A DNA stretch of 12,604 bases from a bacterium (GTDB lineage: Bacteria > Pseudomonadota > Alphaproteobacteria > Rhizobiales > Xanthobacteraceae), in contig JAQSDT010000747.1 of NCBI GenBank assembly GCA_029946075.1, positions 1 through 12,604 on the forward strand. The letters are read 5' to 3'. Below are positions 7,025 to 12,604 of the stretch, in pieces. The notes beneath the pieces are model-generated. The model was not told where the DNA came from. It worked only from the letters and a program-made list of their open reading frames with translations, and did not search any database. The position numbers and the translations under genes were made by a program. The first letter of the stretch is position 1. Each line of letters opens with the position of its first letter.

Positions 7025-8011
7025 GTGGGACAGAAAATGAAAGCCGCGGTCGCTTTGACGGCGATGCTCGCCGGTGTACCCGCCTTCGCCGCCTGGGAAC
7101 CGACCAAGCCGGTGGAAATCGTCGTCGCGGCCGGTGCCGGCGGCGCCTCCGACCAGATGGCGCGGATGATGCAGGCCGCTATCCAGAAGAACAATCTGAT
7201 GAAGCAGCCGATGGTGGTGTCGCTGAAGGGCGGTGCGTCCGGCGCCGAGGCGCTGATGTACATGAAGTCCAGCGACGGTGACGCCAACAAGGTGCTGATC
7301 GCCTATTCGCTGATCTACATGCTGCCGCTGTCGGCGAAGATTCCGTTCAACTGGCGCGACCTGACGCCGGTGTCCGTGATCGCGATGGACCAGTTCGTAT
7401 TGTGGGACAATTCCGCAGGCCCGAAGACGGTGAAGGATTTCATCGCTGCCGCCAAGGCTGCCGGTTCGCCGTTCAAGATGGGCGGCACCGGCTCCAAGCG
7501 CGAGGACCACGTATTGACGGTGTTCATGGAGCAGAAGACCGGCGCGAAGTTCTCCTACCTGCCGTACAAGTCCGGCGGCGAGGCGGCAACGCAACTGGTC
7601 GGAAATCACACCGAAGCCAACGTCAACAACCCCTCCGAAAATCTCGAAGTCTGGCGCGCCGGCCAGGTTCGCGCGCTCTGCGTGTTCGACAAGGAGCGGA
7701 TCGCCTACAAGACCAAGGTCACGGAGACGCAGTCCTGGAACGACATCCCGACCTGCAAGGAGGAAGGCCTCGACGTGCAGTATCTGATGCTGCGCGCGAT
7801 GTTCCTGCCCGGCAAGGTGACGCCGGACCAGCAGGCATTTTACGTCGATCTGTTCCAAAAGGTGACGCAGACCGCCGAGTACAAGGACTACATGGAAAAG
7901 CAGGCGTTGAAGCCGATCTTCCTCACCGGCAAGGACATGCTGAAGTTCCTCGAGGAGGACGACAAGCTCAACAACAAGCTGATGAACGAAGCCGGCTTCG
8001 TCGCAAAGTAG
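7025..8011 (+). CDS. tctC: Tripartite tricarboxylate transporter (TTT) substrate-binding protein, TctC/Bug family
   Basis: A 328-residue periplasmic solute-binding protein of the TctC/Bug type, the usual length. A signal peptide is clear: a basic start (GQKMK), the hydrophobic stretch AAVALTAMLAGVPAFA and a probable cut after AFA (about residue 22). The mature protein starts with the family's WEPTKPVEIVVAAGAGGASDQMARMM segment. The middle GGTGSKREDH and LPYKSGGEAATQLVG blocks match the region that lines the ligand cleft in Bug proteins, and NNPSENLEVWRAGQVRAL is the typical hinge-proximal segment. The protein would hand its ligand to the TctA/TctB membrane pair encoded at 10796-12604. Most known ligands are carboxylates, so the substrate cannot be assumed. 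The GTG start at 7025 has AGGGAAG upstream; the ATG at 7037, with GGGA seven bases before it, is an equally good start. It is convergent with the aldolase, 11 bases away, and separated from tctBA by three genes. Confidence 0.9.
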   Translation: MGQKMKAAVALTAMLAGVPAFAAWEPTKPVEIVVAAGAGGASDQMARMMQAAIQKNNLMKQPMVVSLKGGASGAEALMYMKSSDGDANKVLIAYSLIYMLPLSAKIPFNWRDLTPVSVIAMDQFVLWDNSAGPKTVKDFIAAAKAAGSPFKMGGTGSKREDHVLTVFMEQKTGAKFSYLPYKSGGEAATQLVGNHTEANVNNPSENLEVWRAGQVRALCVFDKERIAYKTKVTETQSWNDIPTCKEEGLDVQYLMLRAMFLPGKVTPDQQAFYVDLFQKVTQTAEYKDYMEKQALKPIFLTGKDMLKFLEEDDKLNNKLMNEAGFVAK

Positions 8012-8022
8012 GCCTGCTGCCT

Positions 8023-8673
8023 TTACGTGCCGGCAGGACCGTAGTTCGCGATCCTGCCGAGCACGTTGTCGATCTCTTGCTTCGGCAACAGACGCGGCGT
8101 GCCGATCTGCAGGCAGCCGTGATACTGCCGCGCCAGCGCCTCGACCTCGACCGCCAGCCACATCGCCTTTGACAGCGACGGTCCGACGGCGATCATGCCG
8201 TGGTGTTCCAGGAGGCACGCCAGCCTGCCTTCCAGCGCGCGCACGGCGTGCTCCGAAAGCTCCTGCGTACCGAACGTCGCATAAGGCGCGACGCGGATGG
8301 TGTCGCCGCCGGCGCAGGCGATCATGTAATGAACAGGCGGAATTTCCAGGTTCATGATCGCCAGGATCGTCGAATAGGTCGGGTGCGCATGCACCACGGC
8401 ATTGATTTCTGGCCGGGCCTTGAGGATATCGAGGTGAAACCGCCATTCGCTCGACGGGCGCTGGGCCGGGTCGTGCGAGCCGTCCATGCCCATGAACACG
8501 ATCTGCTCGGGCTGCATCGCCTCGTAGGGCACGCTGGTCGGCGTGATCAGCAGGCCGGTTTCGTGGCGCAGGCTGATATTGCCCGAGGTGCCCTGGTTGA
8601 TGCCGAGCGCGTTCATGCTGCGGCAGGCATCGATGATGGATTGACGCTTTTCCCTGTCGTTCCCGGTCGGCAT
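8023..8673 (-). CDS. Class II (FucA-like) sugar-phosphate aldolase; likely 5-methylthioribulose/5-deoxyribulose 1-phosphate aldolase
   Basis: A 216-residue zinc-dependent aldolase that follows E. coli L-fuculose-1-phosphate aldolase closely over its whole length. Corresponding residues: phosphate-site LGINQGTSGN(I)S (23-34) and SS at 74-75; catalytic glutamate E76 in SSEWRFH; zinc histidines H95 and H97 (VVHAHP) and H158 (LLEHHG); tyrosines Y116 (HYMIACAGG) and Y211 near the C-terminus, matching FucA Tyr113 and Tyr209. It cleaves a ketose 1-phosphate to dihydroxyacetone phosphate and an aldehyde. Standing back to back with mtnP-mtnA, its substrate is most likely a 5-substituted ribulose 1-phosphate, as in the DHAP shunt (Ald2/DrdA), and not fuculose 1-phosphate; no fucose genes are present. 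An upstream in-frame ATG at 8805 would overlap mtnP and adds a non-homologous leader, so the ATG at 8673, with AAGGGA upstream, is chosen. Function by family is strong; substrate is inferred from context. Confidence 0.9.
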   Translation of the reverse strand: MPTGNDREKRQSIIDACRSMNALGINQGTSGNISLRHETGLLITPTSVPYEAMQPEQIVFMGMDGSHDPAQRPSSEWRFHLDILKARPEINAVVHAHPTYSTILAIMNLEIPPVHYMIACAGGDTIRVAPYATFGTQELSEHAVRALEGRLACLLEHHGMIAVGPSLSKAMWLAVEVEALARQYHGCLQIGTPRLLPKQEIDNVLGRIANYGPAGT

Positions 8674-8684
8674 AGCGAGGTCCC

Positions 8685-8713
8685 TTGCAACCCCGCCACA
8701 ATGCTTGAATATT
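8685..8713 (+). promoter_or_regulatory. Candidate promoter for mtnP-mtnA-tctB operon
   Basis: TTGCAA (8685-8690), 17 bases, then AATATT (8708-8713) lies in the 91-base gap between the divergent aldolase and mtnP. It is the best plus-strand pair there. Spacing is ideal but the -10 is only a partial match. Confidence 0.35.
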
Positions 8714-8720
8714 GCGCCGC

Positions 8721-8742
8721 AGTATAGTCGAACGTCTTCGAC
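8721..8742 (-). promoter_or_regulatory. Operator-like palindrome GTCGAA-CGTC-TTCGAC and aldolase -10 candidate
   Basis: An inverted repeat with arms GTCGAA (8727-8732) and TTCGAC (8737-8742) and a 4-base spacer sits in the short divergent promoter region. On the minus strand it is directly upstream of TATACT (8726-8721), a good -10 for the aldolase, and on the plus strand it lies between the candidate mtnP promoter and the mtnP start. A regulator bound here could control both directions. No regulator gene is in the window. Confidence 0.4.
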
Positions 8743-8764
8743 AAGGGTTTGATCGGGAGAATTC

Positions 8765-9640
8765 ATGACCAGTGCCGTGTTGGGCATCATCGGCGGATCC
8801 GGCATCTATGACCTGCCGGGTCTGGAAGACGTCCGCGAGGAGACGATCGCCAGCCCGTGGGGCGAACCGTCCGCGCCGCTGACGCGCGGCGTCGTCGCCG
8901 GCCTGCCGATCGTGTTCCTGCCGCGGCACGGCAAGGGGCATGTCTATTCGCCCTCCGACATCAACTACCGCGCCAATATCGACGTGCTGAAGCGGGCAGG
9001 CGTTACCGACCTGATCTCGCTGTCGGCCTGCGGTTCGTTCAGGGAGGAATTGCCGCCCGGCACCTTCGTGCTGGTCGATCAGTTCGTCGACCGCACCCAC
9101 AAGCGCGAGAGCTCGTTCTTCGGCAAGGGCTGCGTCGCCCACGTCTCGATGGCGCATCCGGTATCGCCGCGGCTGCACGTGCATCTGGCGGCGGCGGCCG
9201 CTGCGGAAGGCTTTTCGATGGTGCAGGGCGGCACCTATGTCTGCATGGAGGGCCCGCAATTCTCCAGCCTCGCCGAGAGCCTGAGCTACAAGGCGCAGGG
9301 CTATTCGGTGATCGGCATGACCAACATGCCCGAAGCCAAGCTCGCGCGCGAAGCCGAGATTTGCTACGCCAGCGTCGCGATGGTCACCGATTTCGATTGC
9401 TGGCATCCCGACCACGACGCCGTCACCGTGCAGGATATCATTCGCGTGCTGAATTCGAACGCCGGCAAGGCCAAGGCGCTGGTGGCGCGTCTCGCCCGGG
9501 ATTTTCCGCGTCAGCATGAGCCGTGTCCGGTCGGTTCGGACCGCGCGCTCGATACGGCGCTGATCACCGCGCCCGACGCACGCGATCCGAAACTGCTGGC
9601 CAGGCTCGATGCGGTCGCCGGCCGGGTGCTCGGCAAATGA
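8765..9640 (+). CDS. mtnP: S-methyl-5'-thioadenosine phosphorylase
   Basis: A 291-residue purine nucleoside phosphorylase of the MTAP type, normal length. It splits 5'-methylthioadenosine with phosphate into adenine and 5-methylthioribose 1-phosphate; relatives also take 5'-deoxyadenosine and sometimes adenosine. Landmarks: the phosphate-binding GIIGGSGIYDL start (7-17), LPRHGKGH with R54-H55, SPSDINYRANI (62-72), SACGSF (87-92), MEGPQFSS (161-168), GMTNMPEAKLAREAE (184-198), and the purine-site aspartates D209 and D211 in VTDFDCW, which fit 6-aminopurine (adenine) recognition. GGGAG sits six bases before the ATG. Its last bases overlap the mtnA start (ATGA), so the two are translationally coupled. 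It heads a plus-strand unit that continues into tctB and is divergent from the aldolase that would use the MtnA product. Confidence 0.95.
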   Translation: MTSAVLGIIGGSGIYDLPGLEDVREETIASPWGEPSAPLTRGVVAGLPIVFLPRHGKGHVYSPSDINYRANIDVLKRAGVTDLISLSACGSFREELPPGTFVLVDQFVDRTHKRESSFFGKGCVAHVSMAHPVSPRLHVHLAAAAAAEGFSMVQGGTYVCMEGPQFSSLAESLSYKAQGYSVIGMTNMPEAKLAREAEICYASVAMVTDFDCWHPDHDAVTVQDIIRVLNSNAGKAKALVARLARDFPRQHEPCPVGSDRALDTALITAPDARDPKLLARLDAVAGRVLGK

Positions 9641-10740
9641 AGGTCGACGGCCGGCACTTTCGCAGCATCTGGCTCGCCGAGGACGGCTGGTCGGTCGATG
9701 CGATCGACCAGCGGCGGCTGCCGCATGAATTCGTCATTGCGCATCTGACCGGCGCCAGCGATGCGACGGAAGCGATCCGTTCGATGCTGGTGCGCGGCGC
9801 GCCGCTGATCGGCGCCACCGCCGCCTACGGCATGGCGCTCGCGATGCGCGAGGATGCATCCGATGCCGCGCTCGATCATGCATACACCATGCTGCTCGCC
9901 GCGCGGCCGACCGCGATCAATCTGAAATGGGCGCTCGACGAGATGGTCCGGTTGCTTCGGCCGCTGCCGCCATCCGAACGCATGGCAGCCGCCTACAGGC
10001 GTGCCATCGAGATCGCCGACGAGGATGTCGCAATCAACCAGGGCATCGGCCGCAATGGGCTGACGCTGATCGAGCAGATCGCATCGACGAAGCCGCCCGG
10101 CGAGGCCGTCAACATCCTGACGCATTGCAATGCCGGCTGGCTCGCGACCGTCGACTGGGGCACGGCCACGGCGCCGATCTACATGGCGCATGATCGCGGC
10201 ATCAGGGTTCATGTCTGGGTCGACGAGACCCGTCCGCGCAATCAGGGCGCTTCGCTGACGGCGTGGGAACTGGGCCACCACGGCGTGCCGCACACCGTCA
10301 TCCCCGACAACACCGGCGGACACCTGATGCAGCACCGCATGGTCGATCTGGCGATCGTCGGAACCGACCGGGTGACGGCCGGCGGCGACGTCTGCAACAA
10401 GATTGGAACCTATCTGAAGGCGCTCGCGGCGTATGACAACGGTGTGCCGTTCTATGTTGCGCTGCCGTCGCCGACCATCGACTTTAGTATCGATGATGGC
10501 CTCCGCGAGATTCCGATCGAGCAGCGTGGCGCCGAGGAAGTTGCGACCATGACCGGTCGCACGGCTGACGGGCGCATCGAGACCGTGCGCGTGGTTCCCG
10601 ACGGCTCGCCGGTGGCCAACTACGCCTTCGACGTGACGCCGGCACGGCTGGTGACCGGATTGATCACCGAGCGCGGCGTGCTGCGAGCCGAGCGTGCTGC
10701 ACTTGCGAGCGCCTTTCCGGAGCGTAGCGCGGGTCATTGA
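9637..10740 (+). CDS. mtnA: S-methyl-5-thioribose-1-phosphate isomerase
   Basis: A 367-residue enzyme of the MtnA / eIF2B-alpha-like family, normal length. It converts 5-methylthioribose 1-phosphate (and in some bacteria 5-deoxyribose 1-phosphate) to the ribulose 1-phosphate form. Landmarks: RGAPLIGATAAYG (53-65), the catalytic cysteine in THCNAGWLAT (C164), the VDETRPRNQGA phosphate/sugar loop (195-205), and the catalytic aspartate in GTDRV (D244) followed by GDVCNKIGTY (250-259). The start chosen overlaps the mtnP stop in an ATGA; a longer frame from 9523 lies inside mtnP and has no family similarity. No mtnB, mtnC, mtnD, mtnK or mtnW of the classical methionine salvage pathway is seen nearby; an aldolase is found in their place. 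Confidence 0.95.
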   Translation: MKVDGRHFRSIWLAEDGWSVDAIDQRRLPHEFVIAHLTGASDATEAIRSMLVRGAPLIGATAAYGMALAMREDASDAALDHAYTMLLAARPTAINLKWALDEMVRLLRPLPPSERMAAAYRRAIEIADEDVAINQGIGRNGLTLIEQIASTKPPGEAVNILTHCNAGWLATVDWGTATAPIYMAHDRGIRVHVWVDETRPRNQGASLTAWELGHHGVPHTVIPDNTGGHLMQHRMVDLAIVGTDRVTAGGDVCNKIGTYLKALAAYDNGVPFYVALPSPTIDFSIDDGLREIPIEQRGAEEVATMTGRTADGRIETVRVVPDGSPVANYAFDVTPARLVTGLITERGVLRAERAALASAFPERSAGH

Positions 10741-10745
10741 CGCCT

Positions 10746-10784
10746 GGCATACCAGCGTCGTAATGCCTGTTTGAGTGACGCTGG
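10746..10784 (+). other. Competing hairpins between mtnA and tctB
   Basis: The 55-base gap holds an exact 8-base inverted repeat, CCAGCGTC (10752-10759) with GACGCTGG (10777-10784), loop 17 bases, ending where the tctB ribosome site (GCGGAAG) begins. A second pair, GGCAT (10746-10750) with ATGCC (10763-10767), interleaves with it, so the two stems exclude each other or form a pseudoknot. There is no T-tract. It could set relative expression of tctBA against mtnPA or mark a processing site; this is inference. Confidence 0.4.
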
Positions 10785-10795
10785 CGGAAGCTTCC

Positions 10796-11338
10796 ATGTC
10801 CAATACCGATATCGAAATCGTCGTCGAGGATCCGACCGCGCCGGAGGCGGATTCGCCTGCGGTGACCAGCGTTCGCATCGCCGATGTCATCGTCTGCCTG
10901 CTGCTGCTCGTGATCGCCGCGACGCTCGGCTGGGACAATTGGCGCACCGGCGCAGGGTGGGAATCCACCGGCCCGCAGGCCGGCTATTTCCCGTTCTATC
11001 TCTCGATCATTCTCGGCGGCGCCAGCCTCTATGGCCTCGCTTCGGCGTTCCTGTCGCGCAAGGAAGCCGCGGAGACGTTCGTGACACGGGCGCAGCTTCG
11101 CCGCGTGATGGCGGTGTTCGTGCCGACGGCGCTGTTCTGCCTCGTGGTGCAGTTCCTCGGGCTCTACGTCGCGAGCTTCCTCTTGATCTCCGGCTTCATG
11201 CGCGGCGTCGGCAAGATCGCGCTGTGGAAGTCGCTGCTGACCGCCTTCGTGTTCACCGCCGTGATGTTCGTAACCTTCGACGTCGCCTTCGACGTCATCA
11301 TGCCAAAGGGCCCGCTCGAAGCGGCGCTCGGCCGATAA
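10796..11338 (+). CDS. tctB: TTT transporter small membrane subunit, TctB family
   Basis: A 180-residue membrane protein with the layout of TctB: a short polar N-terminus (1-27), a first helix (about 28-46, DVIVCLLLLVIAATLGW), the conserved GPQAGYFPFYLSIILG segment leading into the second helix (about 59-86), a long hydrophobic third region (103-135), and a last helix (about 144-165) before a short tail that includes IMPKGPLEAALGR. The sequence GxxxGYFPxxL is the usual signature. TctB pairs with TctA in the inner membrane and takes ligand from TctC using the ion gradient. The ATG at 10796 with GGAAG upstream is chosen over a GTG at 10775, which lies inside the hairpin. It is 55 bases downstream of mtnA, on the same strand, so probably in the same operon. 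Confidence 0.88.
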   Translation: MSNTDIEIVVEDPTAPEADSPAVTSVRIADVIVCLLLLVIAATLGWDNWRTGAGWESTGPQAGYFPFYLSIILGGASLYGLASAFLSRKEAAETFVTRAQLRRVMAVFVPTALFCLVVQFLGLYVASFLLISGFMRGVGKIALWKSLLTAFVFTAVMFVTFDVAFDVIMPKGPLEAALGR

Positions 11339-11359
11339 GGTATCAGGCATGCCTCCTTC

Positions 11360-11472
11360 CGTCATTGTCTGCAACAAACGCGAGGCGTTTGTGCAAGAGA
11401 GAGAAGCGAAGCAATCCATAGCACCGCAATGGACGTGTGGATTGCTTCGTCGCTCCGCCCCTCGCAATGACG
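11360..11472. repeat. Dispersed palindromic repeat (REP/MITE-like) between tctB and tctA
   Basis: A 113-base element with terminal inverted ends CGTCATTG (11360-11367) and CAATGACG (11465-11472) and long internal arms CGAAGCAATCCA (11407-11418) and TGGATTGCTTCG (11438-11449). A separate perfect 8-bp hairpin, ACAAACGC-GAG-GCGTTTGT (11374-11392), lies in the left arm and breaks the symmetry. From memory, elements with these arms are common between genes in Bradyrhizobium and relatives; it has no coding capacity. It fills nearly the whole gap between two subunits of one transporter and ends 19 bases before the tctA start. Confidence 0.85.
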
Positions 11473-11491
11473 AAATTCCGGGAATCATCTG

Positions 11492-12604
11492 ATGGAAGCT
11501 CTCGGCCTCTTGATGCACGGTTTTGCCGTGCTGCTGACGTGGAAGACGCTGCTGCTGATGATGGTCGGCCTCGTGCTCGGCATTTTCGTCGGCGTGCTGC
11601 CGGGCCTCGGCGGTCCCAATGGCGTTGCGATCCTGCTGCCGCTGACGTTCACGATGGATCCGACCTCGGCGATCGTGATGCTGTCCTGCATCTATTGGGG
11701 CGCGCTGTTCGGCGGCGCCATCACCTCGATCCTGTTCAACATCCCCGGTGAGGCGTGGTCGGTGGCCACCACCTTCGACGGTTATCCGATGGCGCAGCAG
11801 GGCAAGGCGGCCGAGGCGCTGACCGCGGCCTTTACCTCCTCGTTCATCGGCTCGCTGGTCGCGGTGATGCTGATTACGTTTCTGGCGCCGATGATCTCCT
11901 CGTTCGCGCTGAAATTCGGACCGCCTGAATTCTTCGCGGTGTATCTTCTGACCTTCTGCTCCTTTGTCGGTCTCGGCCGCGAAGCCAAGCATAAGACCGT
12001 CATTTCGATGTCGCTCGGCCTCTTGCTCGCCGGCATCGGCATGGACACCGTATCCGGCCAGTTGCGCATGACCTTCGGCACGGCGGAACTGCTGCGCGGC
12101 GTCAACTTCCTCGTGGCCGTGATCGGCCTGTTCGGTATCAGCGAGATTCTGCTGACGATGGAGGAGCGGCTTGCGCTGCGCGGCCACGCCGCCCGCATCA
12201 GCTTTCGCGTGGTGCTGTCGGTCTGGAAGGACTTGCCGCGCTACTGGGTGACGCTGCTGCGTTCGTCCGTTATCGGCTGCTGGCTCGGCATCACGCCGGG
12301 CGGCGCGATTGCCGCGTCCTTCATGGGCTATAACCTCGCCAAGCGTTTCTCCAAGGACCCGGACAGTTTTGGCAAGGGCCGCATCGAGGGTGTGTTCGCG
12401 CCGGAGACGGCAGCGCACGCGTCCGGCACCGCGGCGCTGCTGCCGATGCTCGCGCTCGGCATTCCCGGTTCCGGCACCGCGGCGATCCTGCTTGGCGGAT
12501 TGATGGTGTGGGGTCTCAATCCCGGGCCACTGCTGTTCGTCGAGCACAAGGATTTCGTCTGGGGCCTGATCGCCTCGATGTATCTCGGCAACGTCGTCGG
12601 TCTG
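11492..12604 (+). CDS. tctA: TTT transporter large membrane subunit, TctA family (C-terminus beyond window)
   Basis: An open frame of 371 codons that runs off the right edge; full TctA proteins are about 500 residues, so roughly a quarter is missing. It is a multi-pass inner-membrane protein and the main transport subunit. Landmarks: an opening hydrophobic segment, the signature GVLPGLGGPNGVAILLPLTF (34-53), the strongly conserved IYWGALFGGAITSILFNIPG stretch soon after, and the inverted-half counterparts GITPGGAIAASFMGY (near 264) and LGIPGSGTAAILLGG (near 321). The start is ATG at 11492, with GGGA some nine bases before it, which is only a moderate site; a second ATG lies seven codons in. 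The start is 19 bases past a palindromic repeat, so transcription from mtnP must read through that element, or tctA has another promoter. Confidence 0.93.
   Translation, partial: MEALGLLMHGFAVLLTWKTLLLMMVGLVLGIFVGVLPGLGGPNGVAILLPLTFTMDPTSAIVMLSCIYWGALFGGAITSILFNIPGEAWSVATTFDGYPMAQQGKAAEALTAAFTSSFIGSLVAVMLITFLAPMISSFALKFGPPEFFAVYLLTFCSFVGLGREAKHKTVISMSLGLLLAGIGMDTVSGQLRMTFGTAELLRGVNFLVAVIGLFGISEILLTMEERLALRGHAARISFRVVLSVWKDLPRYWVTLLRSSVIGCWLGITPGGAIAASFMGYNLAKRFSKDPDSFGKGRIEGVFAPETAAHASGTAALLPMLALGIPGSGTAAILLGGLMVWGLNPGPLLFVEHKDFVWGLIASMYLGNVVGL

Noticed and set aside
8674..8805. N-terminal extension of the aldolase from an ATG at 8805
   Set aside because: It would run into mtnP and over the divergent promoter region; similarity to FucA begins just after the ATG at 8673.
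6812..9517. A 901-codon minus-strand frame
   Set aside because: It covers tctC, the aldolase in a wrong frame, and mtnP; no domain is seen, and the three genes it overlaps are well supported.
11360..11472. CRISPR-like or IS origin for the tctB-tctA palindrome
   Set aside because: Single element with inverted arms, no regularly spaced direct repeats, no transposase.
10664..12547. A 627-codon minus-strand frame opposite tctB/tctA
   Set aside because: His/Arg/Glu/Gln-rich antisense translation; the plus strand encodes clear TctB and TctA proteins.

Overview
The window looks like a chromosomal segment of a high-GC alphaproteobacterium of the Bradyrhizobium/Rhodopseudomonas group (Nitrobacteraceae). 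The evidence is strong G/C at third codon positions, the style of the proteins, a tripartite tricarboxylate transporter (TTT) system, and an intergenic palindrome carrying the CGAAGCAATCCA / TGGATTGCTTCG arms and CGTCATTG / CAATGACG ends that I recall as a dispersed repeat of that group. The genus is an inference; there is no rRNA or other marker here.

Layout. (1) 1-261, minus: the N-terminus of an FAD-linked oxidase of the glycolate / D-2-hydroxyacid type, cut by the window edge. It is divergent from (2) 431-2470, plus: a class V serine-glyoxylate-type aminotransferase followed by an unusual crotonase that lacks both catalytic glutamates. (3) 2471-2908: a gene-free stretch, then 2909-6811, plus: a 1300-residue secreted RTX protein built from about seven VCBS/cadherin-like repeats, with a lectin-like domain inserted in the seventh, closed by a strong intrinsic terminator at 6827-6858. 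(4) 7025-8011, plus: a TTT periplasmic binding protein (TctC). (5) 8023-8673, minus: a FucA-like class II aldolase, convergent with tctC and divergent from (6) 8765 to the right edge, plus: mtnP, mtnA (ATGA overlap), tctB, a palindromic repeat, and tctA (cut by the window end and still open).

How it may work together. MtnP, MtnA and a FucA-type aldolase are the three enzymes of the 'DHAP shunt' for 5'-methylthioadenosine and 5'-deoxyadenosine: phosphorolysis, isomerisation to a ribulose 1-phosphate, then cleavage to dihydroxyacetone phosphate plus a two-carbon aldehyde. Here they are interleaved with all three parts of a TTT importer. The neighbouring FAD oxidase and aminotransferase could handle glycolate and glyoxylate, which would follow if the aldehyde is glycolaldehyde. 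This link of a nucleoside salvage shunt, a dedicated TTT importer and a glycolate/glyoxylate module is the most interesting proposal in the window. It rests on family assignment and gene order, not on proof. The RTX adhesin sits in the middle of this metabolic locus as its own terminator-closed unit and looks functionally separate.
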